Below, piece after piece: positions 7,211 through 15,612 of a DNA stretch of 64,000 nt; the stretch's first letter is position 1; each line of letters begins with the position of its first letter. The stretch spans positions 372,001 through 436,000 of the forward strand of contig CAYNVQ010000002.1 of NCBI GenBank assembly GCA_964400735.1, in the 5' to 3' direction. The DNA comes from CAYNVQ01 sp964400735. Its GTDB lineage: Bacteria; Acidobacteriota; Aminicenantia; Aminicenantales; Aminicenantaceae. Below the pieces are notes generated by a model. That model saw only the letters and a program-made list of their open reading frames with translations, made no database searches and had not been told where the DNA came from. The position numbers were made by a program, and so were the translations under genes.

Positions 7211-9094
7211 TTACCTGACAACTGGTATATCGCCCGCTTTGCCCCAGATATAAACCCCGATGCCTTTGATATACCACCTTCCGTTCGAGGGGCGCCACAC
7301 GGCAATATCTGTCAGCCCGCTTCCATCGAAGTCGCCAGGAACAGGGATATCACCTGCCGTTCCCCAGATCGACACTGCCAATCCTTTGGTATACCATCTG
7401 CCGTTCGACGGTCTCCAGACGGCTATATCCGTTGTCCCATCCCCATCGTAGTCAGCGGGAACAGGAATATCGTCTGCCGTCCCCCAAGATGTTCCCCCTA
7501 TTCCTCTAAGGTACCATCTGCCGTTCGACGGTCTCCAGACAGCTATATCCGTCGTCCCATCCCCATCGTAATCGCCAGGTACTGGAATGTCTCCAGCCGC
7601 TCCCCAAACGTAACTACCGACGCTCTTGATGTACCATCTGCCCTTCGACGGTCTCCAGACAGCTATATCCGTCGTCCCATCCCCATCGTAATCACCAGGT
7701 ACTGGAATGTCTCCAGCCGCGCCCCAAACGTAACTACCGATGCTCTTGATATACCATCTGCCGTTCGGCGGTCTCCAGACGGCAACTTCTGTTGTCTTAT
7801 CTCCGTTGTAATCCCCGTTGACCGGGATGTCTCCTGCTACGCCCCACACATGACTCATGATCTCTTTGATATACCAGCGTCCATTTGATGGCCGGTACAC
7901 AGAAACATCGGATGATCCGTCACCGTTGAAATCATGGCCATGAAATATCGGAAGAACCAGAACATATTCATAGATTCCCATGTCGACAGTAGGAATGCCA
8001 TCAATGTTTCCGTCCAGAATTCTCGGATTGTTATCCAGGTCGCTCGATACAAGATGCGGAGCCGAATTATTACCGGTATCGATGCAGGGAGAATCGGAAT
8101 TCACATGGTAGTTGTCGATCCCGGTAAATCGAGGGTCACGGTCTATATTGCCGCCATAGCTATCCCATGGAAGAGGCAAACTCTCTCCTCCCGGATAATC
8201 GTTGTTGTAAACGTTCTTGATTGTATCGCCACCGATGTATATCTCGTTGTTCCAGAAGATGTTGTTGTAGAGGTCTGTATGGTTATTCAGGAAGCCGCTT
8301 TTCCATGCGTGGACAAAGATGCCGTAGCCCGAATTATTCACAAAAGTGTTGTTTATTATATAATTGTCGCGGCCTCTGCTCGGGCTTATGTAATCGATGG
8401 TGACTCCACTCCCGGTGTTGTCAAGAACGAGGTTATTTTTTATAAAGACATCTCCAGCTATTCCATCGGGCGTGATGGATGCGGCATCTACGACTCCCCC
8501 CCCATTCATTATGGTATTTTTAGCGATGTTGTTTCGGACAATGTTGTGAGAAATGTCAATGTTCCCTGAAATTCCCGATGATACATAAAAGGAGACGGCA
8601 TAAATCCCTCCGCCATCCAATCCTGTGTTATGTTCAATGATGTTGTGTCTGATGGATATTTTGCCGCTGGGGGCAGTGTAGGCGTTTATCCCGCCGCCAT
8701 TTATGCTAACACCTCCTTGATTTCCGTTTTTTACGGTAATGCCTTCTATGAAAATATCGCCACCTCCGGTATTTTCGACCAATAGGACCCTTTGTCCCGT
8801 ACCTGCGGCATCAAGAACGGTATTGACCGGATTAAGGACTCTGATGGCACAGCCTGACTTATATCCGCCGAGCAGAGTGATGCTGTGTCCCTCACTCGAT
8901 TGATAGGTGAAGCTGCCATAATAGGTTCCTTGCCCGATCATAATAGTGTCATCCTTTCCGTTTGTTTGTGCCTTAGTCAAGGCGCTTTGAAGTTCGGCGC
9001 TCGTGTTCACACAATGATCAATGCCCCATGTCATGCCAGCAAGTCCAGTTATTAAGACTGTGACTAAGATGGTCGATTTAAAAAATTTTTTCAT
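7211..9094 (-). CDS. Secreted right-handed beta-helix protein with six-unit FG-GAP-like propeller
   Basis: A 627-residue protein: signal peptide (residues 1-24), a right-handed parallel beta-helix (about 30-375) ending in a VDMGIYEY motif typical of choice-of-anchor Q/beta-helix proteins, then six 40-residue repeats with the core VWRPSNGRWYIK and an Asp-rich DYDGDGTTD loop resembling calcium-binding FG-GAP/VCBS units. The repeats have an exact 120-bp period in the DNA. The last unit ends WGKAGDIPVVR. Beta-helix proteins often bind or cleave polysaccharides, but I see no decisive catalytic motif. It is the last of three consecutive genes with the same C-terminal module. Confidence 0.85.
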   Translation of the reverse strand: MKKFFKSTILVTVLITGLAGMTWGIDHCVNTSAELQSALTKAQTNGKDDTIMIGQGTYYGSFTYQSSEGHSITLLGGYKSGCAIRVLNPVNTVLDAAGTGQRVLLVENTGGGDIFIEGITVKNGNQGGVSINGGGINAYTAPSGKISIRHNIIEHNTGLDGGGIYAVSFYVSSGISGNIDISHNIVRNNIAKNTIMNGGGVVDAASITPDGIAGDVFIKNNLVLDNTGSGVTIDYISPSRGRDNYIINNTFVNNSGYGIFVHAWKSGFLNNHTDLYNNIFWNNEIYIGGDTIKNVYNNDYPGGESLPLPWDSYGGNIDRDPRFTGIDNYHVNSDSPCIDTGNNSAPHLVSSDLDNNPRILDGNIDGIPTVDMGIYEYVLVLPIFHGHDFNGDGSSDVSVYRPSNGRWYIKEIMSHVWGVAGDIPVNGDYNGDKTTEVAVWRPPNGRWYIKSIGSYVWGAAGDIPVPGDYDGDGTTDIAVWRPSKGRWYIKSVGSYVWGAAGDIPVPGDYDGDGTTDIAVWRPSNGRWYLRGIGGTSWGTADDIPVPADYDGDGTTDIAVWRPSNGRWYTKGLAVSIWGTAGDIPVPGDFDGSGLTDIAVWRPSNGRWYIKGIGVYIWGKAGDIPVVR

Positions 9095-9148
9095 GGTATT
9101 TTTTTCCTTCGATCGTTATCTCGCCAACGGCCTATCGCCGGTTATACC

Positions 9149-9250
9149 TCAGGAATAGTTACCAATTCCGTTGATAAAACACTTGCCGTTCGATGGTCCC
9201 CATACGGCTATTTTCCTCATGCCATCCCCGCTGATGACATAAGGCTTTTC
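9149..9250 (-). pseudogene. Orphan relic of one propeller repeat unit
   Basis: Minus-strand reading gives 33 residues ending in a stop: KIAVWGPSNGKCFINGIGNYS preceded by an ISGDGM loop. This is one degenerate copy of the 40-residue repeat shared by the three flanking genes, with WRPSNGRW changed to WGPSNGKC. It sits alone between two of them, without a start or the rest of a propeller. Probably a leftover from unequal recombination or loss of a fourth gene. Confidence 0.75.
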
Positions 9251-9285
9251 GCTATTTGAACCCACGTCAGAATCCTAAAAGAATT

Positions 9286-11208
9286 TTATCTCACTAAAGG
9301 GATATCTCCTGCTTTTCCCCAGAGTGCTCCCGCCAAGTCTTTGATGTACCACCTTCCATTGGAGGGCCGCCACACGGCGATATCTATCCTGCCGTCTCCA
9401 TTGAAATCGCCTACGACAGGGATATCTCCTGCAGTTCCCCAAGCAGTGCTCCCGATACCCCGGATATACCATCGGCCATTGGATGGTCTCCACACGGCGA
9501 TATCTGCTCTGTCATCTCCATTATAATCGCCTGGCACAGGGATGTCTCCTTTGATCCCCCAGGAATATGTGGCAATATCTTTGATATACCAACGGCCGTT
9601 GGATGGTCTCCACACGGCTATTTCCGTTTCTCCATCTCCGTCATAATCTTCGGGCACAAGCATATCCCCGGTTGTTCCCCAGGTATGGGAGGCAATGCCT
9701 TTTATAAACCATTTTCCATTGGATGGCCGCCACACGGCAACATCTGCCCTGTCATCTCCATTATAATCGCCTGGCACAGGGATGTCTCCGTTGGTCCCCC
9801 AGGAATAGGTGGCGATATTTTTTATATACCATCGGCCGTTCGATGGCCGCCACACGGCGATATCTGCCCGCCCATTCTTATTGTAGTCCGCAGAAACGGG
9901 AATATCATGTTTTGCTCCCCAATAAATTGCACTGGCGCCCTTGATGTACCATGTTCCATTAGCTGGTCGCCAGACCGAAATATCCGATCTGCCATTACCC
10001 GTGTAATCGCATTTATGCAGGATGGGATACAAAGAGTAATGATTATACTCGTCGGCACCGATATCCATTGCTGTCCCCAGGGGCCGTTGATCTCCGTCTA
10101 TATCTTTTACGAAGCCCGAGATCGGATGTCCCATATCTACCACTTGGGTTACGGGATAACTCAAGTGCAGATCGCCTCCAGGAACACTGATGAACCAAGA
10201 AAGCGGGGCATCTGTAATATTGTTGTAAACCAGTTTTGAAGCCCCGTCTCTTTGGGTGATGCTCCGGTTGCAGAGGTTATTGACAATAAAACCTCCGGTC
10301 GTTCCCGGGAAACGGTATTCGATGGCGTTGGGATAAGAATGAGTAAAATACACGGTGTTGTTGTAGATTTGGACATTCAAGGCATTTTCAAGACCGATAC
10401 CCACATCTTTGAAGGGGTTCGTATTCTTTGTGTGAACGATCATATTGTTTCGGATGACCCCTCTGATGTGGCCCCGGTCTCCCAATCCGTACCCGATGCC
10501 TCGATCGCAGTTGATGATCAGATTTCCTTCCGCGAGTGTATCTTCTGATTCGGACCAAAAGTGGATAGCATGTTCAGCCATGTCGCCAGATGGGCTGCTG
10601 ATATCTCTGAAAACATTGTTACGGACTGTCCAACCGTGTGCTTGATGGCCATCTATCCCTCCGATGTAGTATTGGGGGCCTATCCCTGAACTGTACTCCA
10701 GGAGGGAATTTTCAAGGATTCCATTGTCGGAGCTTGTCGGATTGGATGCCTGGTAGGAGATCTTTATCATTTGTTCGTATGTGTTGACGACATGAAGGTT
10801 GGAGAGAAGCGGGTTATCTGCATTCTGTTCCCCCCTGATCTGTATGGCATGGTTGGCTACCCAGCCGATCGTCATATCTCTTGCCGTAAAGTTGGAGCCT
10901 GAGACATTGAATATATGGGTTACATCTCCATACATTCCTTTTCCCTTAAGAGTGACAGCGTTTCTATTACCAGATTGGGATCTGATGGTTATCCCATTGG
11001 CCGTGATGAGGAGCATATCGTTGAGCGTGTAGGTGCCGTTCGAAAGAAGGATTTCTTTGTCTCCTCCTGTGTTTGCTTGATTGACCGCAGTCACCAATTC
11101 TGTGACGTTGGACACCACTGTTGTTCCTTGCACATAGCTGCACAGGGATATGAGTAAAACAGGACCTATGAAGAGGACTTTTATCACGTCTATCGATCTT
11201 TTTATCAT
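9286..11208 (-). CDS. Secreted beta-helix (PL6/chondroitinase-B-like) protein with six-unit propeller
   Basis: A 640-residue protein with a signal peptide and a parallel beta-helix from about residue 30 to 390. Its opening (VTELVTAVNQANTGGDKEI, then NGTYTLND) and later HGWTVRNNVF and HAIHFWSESEDTLAEGN segments resemble the helix of PL6 alginate/chondroitin lyases or related carbohydrate-binding helices. Catalytic residues cannot be assigned with confidence. From about 395 come six 40-residue repeats with VWRPSNGRWYIK cores and DYNGDDRAD loops, ending WGKAGDIPLVR. The start lies three bases after the stop of the upstream gene, so the pair is probably translationally coupled. Secretion with no anchor is inferred. 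Confidence 0.85.
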   Translation of the reverse strand: MIKRSIDVIKVLFIGPVLLISLCSYVQGTTVVSNVTELVTAVNQANTGGDKEILLSNGTYTLNDMLLITANGITIRSQSGNRNAVTLKGKGMYGDVTHIFNVSGSNFTARDMTIGWVANHAIQIRGEQNADNPLLSNLHVVNTYEQMIKISYQASNPTSSDNGILENSLLEYSSGIGPQYYIGGIDGHQAHGWTVRNNVFRDISSPSGDMAEHAIHFWSESEDTLAEGNLIINCDRGIGYGLGDRGHIRGVIRNNMIVHTKNTNPFKDVGIGLENALNVQIYNNTVYFTHSYPNAIEYRFPGTTGGFIVNNLCNRSITQRDGASKLVYNNITDAPLSWFISVPGGDLHLSYPVTQVVDMGHPISGFVKDIDGDQRPLGTAMDIGADEYNHYSLYPILHKCDYTGNGRSDISVWRPANGTWYIKGASAIYWGAKHDIPVSADYNKNGRADIAVWRPSNGRWYIKNIATYSWGTNGDIPVPGDYNGDDRADVAVWRPSNGKWFIKGIASHTWGTTGDMLVPEDYDGDGETEIAVWRPSNGRWYIKDIATYSWGIKGDIPVPGDYNGDDRADIAVWRPSNGRWYIRGIGSTAWGTAGDIPVVGDFNGDGRIDIAVWRPSNGRWYIKDLAGALWGKAGDIPLVR

Positions 11209-11211
11209 TTT

Positions 11212-12783
11212 CTATCTCACTAGAGGAATGTCTCCGAATTTTCCCCACAAATATGCGGCGATGGCTTTAATGAACCATCGGCCGTTGGAAGGACGCCAAA
11301 CGGCGATGTCCGTTTTCAGATCGCCGTTGTAATCACCAGGAACAGGGATATCGCTTGAAATTCCCCACTGCAGGGTGGTGCCGTTTTTAACGAACCATCG
11401 GCCGTTGGAGGGACGCCAAACGGCGATGTCCGTTTTCAGATCACCGTTGTAATCACCAGGGACGGGGATATCTCCCGATGTTCCCCACTGCAGAGTGGTG
11501 CCGTTTTTAACGAACCATCTGCCGTTGGAAGGTCTCCATACTGCGATGTCCGTGGTCCCATCTCCGTCATAATCACCAGGGACGGGGATATCTCCTAAAA
11601 TCCCCCATTGCAGGGTGGTGCCGTTTTTAACGAACCATCGGCCGTTGGAGGGCCTCCAGACTGCTACGTCCGTAGTCCCGTCTCCGTCATAGTCACCAGG
11701 GACGGGGATATCTCCCGATATGCCCCACAGCAGGGTGGTGCCGTTTTTAACGAACCATTGGCCGTTGGAAGGTCTCCAGACGGCTACGTCCGTGGTCCCG
11801 TCTCCGTCATAATCACCAGGGACGGGGATATCTCCCGATGTTCCCCACAGCAGGGTGGTGCCGTTTTTAACGAACCATCGGCCGTTAGAGGGTCTCCAGA
11901 CCGCGATATCGGATGAGCCGCTCCCATCGAAATCATGTCCTGAAAACACAAAATGGAAATCATTCCAGCCTGCCATTCTGGCCATCATCCACCAAAAAGC
12001 CCTGCCCTTCCTGTCACAATTCAGCGATTCTGAGTGAGCGCAAGAACAAGTCGAACATTCTCCGGGATGGGCGCTGCACCATTCTATCGCCCAATTGGCA
12101 TCTGGGCTCCCATTTCCATCGCTGTCATAGTAACAGCCATCGTTAGCATTTTTATCGAGAAAATAGCGGCCATCAGGATCATAGCTCTCGATATCTGCGA
12201 AGTCGAAAAGAATCTTGTTATTCTCTCTGCAGAATCGGCGGATCTGATTGTTTCGGATGTTGAGGTTTCCTCCTTCTCCTGTCCCATCCAGATGTCCTGT
12301 CATGTATATAAAAGTCACTTTCGGAAAGTCGTTTTCGAGTTGATTCATGAGCGTCAGATAGGTGTTGATGTCTGTCTCTGAAGCAGAGGATACCTGACCG
12401 CACCAAGACCACATCACGACATTTCTGTCACAAGTAAGGTTATTGAGCATATCTCGTGTCCTTTGGGCCCAGGTCGTACGATCCGGGTTTCCGAGGTCTC
12501 CTGCGGGTGTCGAATCCCAAAGGGAAAGAGCGCCTCCTGTCCCGTCATGATTGAAAGAATAGAGAGAAGACGAGCCCATCAGGACTCCCATGCCGCTGAC
12601 TATCTGGCTGCCATGTGATGTGTGCCCGTAGGATAACCGATATTGGTCTTTTGCTTTGAGAATCCAATACTCAGGGACCCTCGTGATATCTGTGCAGCGG
12701 TGGTCGATGATTATCCCTTGAGAAAAAAGAGACAGAGAAAGCAGCATTACTGCGCTAAATCTGAAGATCAGTCGAAAAGCCAT
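11212..12783 (-). CDS. Secreted SGNH-like hydrolase with six-unit propeller
   Basis: A 523-residue protein with a signal peptide, preceded by GGAGG six bases before the ATG. Residues about 25-285 form a domain with YGHTSHGSQIVSGM and WSWCGQ motifs that resembles SGNH/GDSL-type hydrolase relatives; assignment is tentative because the usual GDS block is not obvious. A Cys-rich stretch (CSAHPGECSTCSC) follows. From about 290 there are six 40-residue repeats, here very uniform (GRWFVKNGTTLQWG), ending WGKFGDIPLVR. It is the first gene of the three-gene propeller set and a promoter candidate lies at 12974-13001. Confidence 0.75.
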   Translation of the reverse strand: MAFRLIFRFSAVMLLSLSLFSQGIIIDHRCTDITRVPEYWILKAKDQYRLSYGHTSHGSQIVSGMGVLMGSSSLYSFNHDGTGGALSLWDSTPAGDLGNPDRTTWAQRTRDMLNNLTCDRNVVMWSWCGQVSSASETDINTYLTLMNQLENDFPKVTFIYMTGHLDGTGEGGNLNIRNNQIRRFCRENNKILFDFADIESYDPDGRYFLDKNANDGCYYDSDGNGSPDANWAIEWCSAHPGECSTCSCAHSESLNCDRKGRAFWWMMARMAGWNDFHFVFSGHDFDGSGSSDIAVWRPSNGRWFVKNGTTLLWGTSGDIPVPGDYDGDGTTDVAVWRPSNGQWFVKNGTTLLWGISGDIPVPGDYDGDGTTDVAVWRPSNGRWFVKNGTTLQWGILGDIPVPGDYDGDGTTDIAVWRPSNGRWFVKNGTTLQWGTSGDIPVPGDYNGDLKTDIAVWRPSNGRWFVKNGTTLQWGISSDIPVPGDYNGDLKTDIAVWRPSNGRWFIKAIAAYLWGKFGDIPLVR

Positions 12784-12973
12784 TACGACCTCCTAAAAAT
12801 TATTTGTTATCTAAAGACCGGCATATTGATGATTTAGTCGAATTTTGACCCTCTTGCTTGAAGATCATGGTCAGTAGCCCAAGATTTCTCTTGTTTTCCA
12901 ATTTTGTTTTTGAACTTGCTCTAAACTATCGATAGCCTTCCCTGATTTCCACCCGAGTACATGTCGAGGTAAG

Positions 12974-13001
12974 GTTATCATACCCGGGACGAGAAGGTCA
13001 A
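12974..13001 (-). promoter_or_regulatory. Candidate promoter for the propeller-protein genes
   Basis: Minus strand TTGACC (12996-13001), 16-base spacer, GATAAC (12974-12979), about 190 bases before the ATG at 12783. The same box spacing and sequence occur at 5022-5049 and 14353-14380. The remainder of 12784-13131 shows nothing else I can name. Confidence 0.45.
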
Positions 13002-13189
13002 CGATACAAACGGCGATTCAAAAATCGGCACAAGCTAGGCAAAATTTGCGATCCGATGGGATCCACAAGAACGTGGCTACGGAATTGGCAATAAGAGAGG
13101 TCAATAGAGAAGAGATTTTTAAAATCTCGGATCAGACGAGGATTCCGAGCTTTTCGCGAAGCAGCTGATCTTCCAACGGCACTGCCATC

Positions 13190-13329
13190 CGGACGTCAGC
13201 GCAGGGCAAAAACCTGAAATGTACCAGCCTATGCCAGTATCTAAGGCTCCGCTGAGTCGAGTGCGGTTGATAAAGATTCCTTGAAGAGATACGAATTGAA
13301 GATGCGACTTTATCCCCGTCGATTTTCAA
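13190..13329 (-). pseudogene. Degenerate C-terminal fragment of a lipoprotein related to the 20 kb gene
   Basis: In one frame the minus strand reads RLVHFRFLPCADVRM, against KLVHFRVWPCLETQM near the C-terminus of the lipoprotein at 19927-20448, and weaker similarity extends upstream (ISSRNLYQPH versus ISSTGYTMVKDV...HH). No start, signal peptide or N-terminal domain accompanies it. It is most simply a decayed paralogue; the frame continuing to 13132 has no recognisable homology. Confidence 0.45.
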
Positions 13330-13359
13330 GTGAATGCGGTGAAAAGCTGTGAGTACCGG

Positions 13360-14189
13360 CTAATACAAAACAGCGGCCTCTCCAAGCTTTTCGATACGTT
13401 GGTCGAGATTTTCGATGATCAGGTCTCTTCTTAACAGGATGCACTCGATTTCCTTATCAGACAGGTATTCTCCCACAACCTCTTTGATGATCTCGAAATT
13501 CAGAGACCTGAGTTTGTCTACGAAGGCGCGGGGGAGGCTCCTCATGGGATAAGAGATGGGTTTGGAATTTTCATCGAAAAGCAGTTTTTTGGTGTATTTT
13601 TTGGACGTGTGAAAGGCGCGTGAATGATCGATCAGGAGCATCCGCCAGTCTTTGGTGTACAGCACATCCCCTTCATTGCGATCGCTGTTGGCTATCAAAT
13701 TGTCGAAGGCCCGCTGGAGATAAGTCGCTCTGTTCAAAGACGCCAGTTGAGCACCTGAAGAGGGCTTGAGATCCTGTGCCTTTTTTTGCCTCAAATTTAT
13801 GGTCTCCCCATAGTCCAAGGAACAAGAGCCTCTATTTCCGCGGAACCGCTTCATCACAATCGGTGGAATCATGTTCAACCCGAGATATTTATCCAGATGG
13901 TAAGCGGCAATTTCCCATTTCCAGTTGTCAGGATAGCCTTTTGGCCTTCCTTCGACGTTCTTCCACCAGGCATACATGGTGACTCCTTCTTTCTTTAGAG
14001 TGAGCCTCCAGGGTTCCGTCACTGCCTCCCGCGGGTCCAAGGGCTGCTCATACCCGACGATCTCAGCCGTCTCAAGGAATTCTTCCCATTTTTCTCTCTC
14101 AGCCACCTGCTCCTGCGTGAGTTGGGGCCAACCTTGACAAAATAAAATCGACAAGAAAAGAAAAACGAAAATGCCAAAGGTTTTTTTCA
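13360..14189 (-). CDS. Exported HipA/PI-kinase-like protein
   Basis: Starting at the ATG 14187-14189 gives 276 residues with a signal peptide (FGIFVFLFLSILFCQG); a longer in-frame start at 14367 would begin inside the likely promoter. The C-terminal half carries the pattern of the HipA/phosphatidylinositol-kinase-like fold: AFDNLIANSDRNEGDVLY (D-x4-N catalytic-loop type) and LLIDHSRAFH (DxSRAF metal-binding type). A conserved block of this kind is seen in predicted exported or periplasmic kinase-like proteins of unknown substrate. The last 16 codons and 3' flank recur as a fragment at 1389-1472. Confidence 0.65.
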
Positions 14190-14352
14190 TCGGTCTTTCC
14201 CTATTTTTATATTGGAGAAAAAAACATGACAATATAATGGTGGATCTAAAAAAGTGGTTAAGTCCAAACTGGTTAAGATAAGGATTTTTTTTGCCTGCGA
14301 CAAATTCATACCAATCCTCAATGGCATCCATCCGCTGACATTTCGATATAAA

Positions 14353-14380
14353 ATTATCACACGCCAAATGACAAAGTCAA
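14353..14380 (-). promoter_or_regulatory. Candidate sigma-70-type promoter of the kinase-like gene
   Basis: Minus strand TTGACT (14375-14380), 16-base spacer, GATAAT (14353-14358). Its position puts the transcript start near 14345, which fits the shorter start (14189). A CCGCTGAC-like leader segment at about 14332-14339 is shared with the blocks at 1.25 and 5.0 kb. The rest of 14190-14647, between divergent genes, shows nothing else. Confidence 0.55.
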
Positions 14381-14647
14381 CGGTCCACCCTTTCCTTCGC
14401 CTGGCATCGGAAGATCCTGTCGGATTACATGAAGAAGAGGCGGCCGCTCCCTCTCAGATGTCAACTCGGGATGACAAATGATCCTGGCGATAGTTTTGGG
14501 CTCTTAGATAAAAGGTAAATTATCATCTTTCATGACGTTTTAAAAAGGAGATTTATATCGAACAAAGTATGATGTATATTAATAGTCGGGTGGGATGCTT
14601 AGAGACAGTATTGAAAGGGACGTAGGTGGAATCGGACCGCCGCGGTC

Positions 14648-15355
14648 ATGCAAACGATGAACGAAGTCTTGGATAAACGTCGACAGTATCTTGCTTTTTT
14701 TGCCCTTTCCCTCGCAGCGCTCGGGTTGACTTCAGCGTTGCTTCCTTCGTCGAGCGCACATTTCCGAAGGTTCTTCGATGGTGCCAATCCGCTGCTTGTC
14801 GTTATCGTGGCTTCCCTTGGAGGTGCGGCTGCTCTAGGCTTGCTTAAATCTCTCGGCGGGTTCGAAATACTCAAGGGTCGAGCGACCCTTAAAGGAATAG
14901 CGATCTCGGCAGGCTTTGCCACCCTACTCGCCGTGGCGATCGTTATCGCTGACTTCTTCATACGCTACCCCGAAGACACGAATGTTCCTGTACCACAGGC
15001 CTTGATGTTCTACCCAGCTATCGGCTTCGTTGCGGAGATCGTGTTCCACGTCTTGCCTCTTGCGATTCTGATGCTCGCCATGACTCCGCTCCGCATGCGC
15101 TTCGGTTCTGATCGTCTCTTATGGTTTGGAATCCTCTTCGCGGCGGTCATGGAACCTTCATTCCAAGTGTTGTTCGAGAAAGGGGCCTGCTCGTGGGCTC
15201 TAGTTTACACGTGGGTTCATGTGTTCGCGATTTCCTTTCTCCAGTTGTATGTGTTCAGGCGCTATGACTTCATGTCGATGTATTCATTCAGGATTTTCTA
15301 CTATGCGTTTTGGCATATTATTTGGGGAGTGATAAGGCTGGAGGTGTTGTTCTAG
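14648..15355 (+). CDS. Polytopic membrane protein, possibly CPBP/CAAX-protease-like
   Basis: A 235-residue protein with about six or seven hydrophobic segments. The arrangement GFVAEIVFHVLPLAI in a middle helix, MEPSFQ, and HVFAISFLQLYVFRRY followed by FYYAFWHIIWG near the C-terminus recalls the spaced Glu and His residues of the CPBP intramembrane metalloprotease superfamily, but the canonical EExxxR is absent, so activity is uncertain. No good ribosome site precedes the start; a second ATG lies three codons later. Codon choice looks somewhat different from the neighbours, which hints at a separate origin. Confidence 0.55.
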   Translation: MQTMNEVLDKRRQYLAFFALSLAALGLTSALLPSSSAHFRRFFDGANPLLVVIVASLGGAAALGLLKSLGGFEILKGRATLKGIAISAGFATLLAVAIVIADFFIRYPEDTNVPVPQALMFYPAIGFVAEIVFHVLPLAILMLAMTPLRMRFGSDRLLWFGILFAAVMEPSFQVLFEKGACSWALVYTWVHVFAISFLQLYVFRRYDFMSMYSFRIFYYAFWHIIWGVIRLEVLF

Positions 15356-15612
15356 AACACGCAGTGAAACGAAGGAGCCGCCCGACCTGCGTTTCGACCA
15401 TACAAACCTCGGCAATGAAGCCATCGGTCGATGCGTCGTATGTGGTGGAAACGCCCGAGTATGATGAGAGGGCAAATAATAAATCAATGAAACGAATTTT
15501 TGTTGATAAGAACTTCCTTATCCTAAAAGTCCCGTTTTCTTTAGAATGCTGTGTTGAATAAGGGGATGGAATATGGTAATTTTCGAAAGATCAAGAGAAG
15601 AGGTGACCGAAT

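Noticed and set aside
7181..7888. Long plus-strand frames antisense to the propeller repeats
   Set aside because: They arise from the 120-bp periodicity of the minus-strand genes and have repetitive, low-complexity products.
13121..13140. GAGATTTT/AAAATCTC palindrome as a terminator
   Set aside because: Very AT-rich stem with no U-run and no gene ending nearby on either strand.
15356..15612. Integron attC-like site behind the membrane protein gene
   Set aside because: No paired GTTRRRY/RYYYAAC core sites were found.
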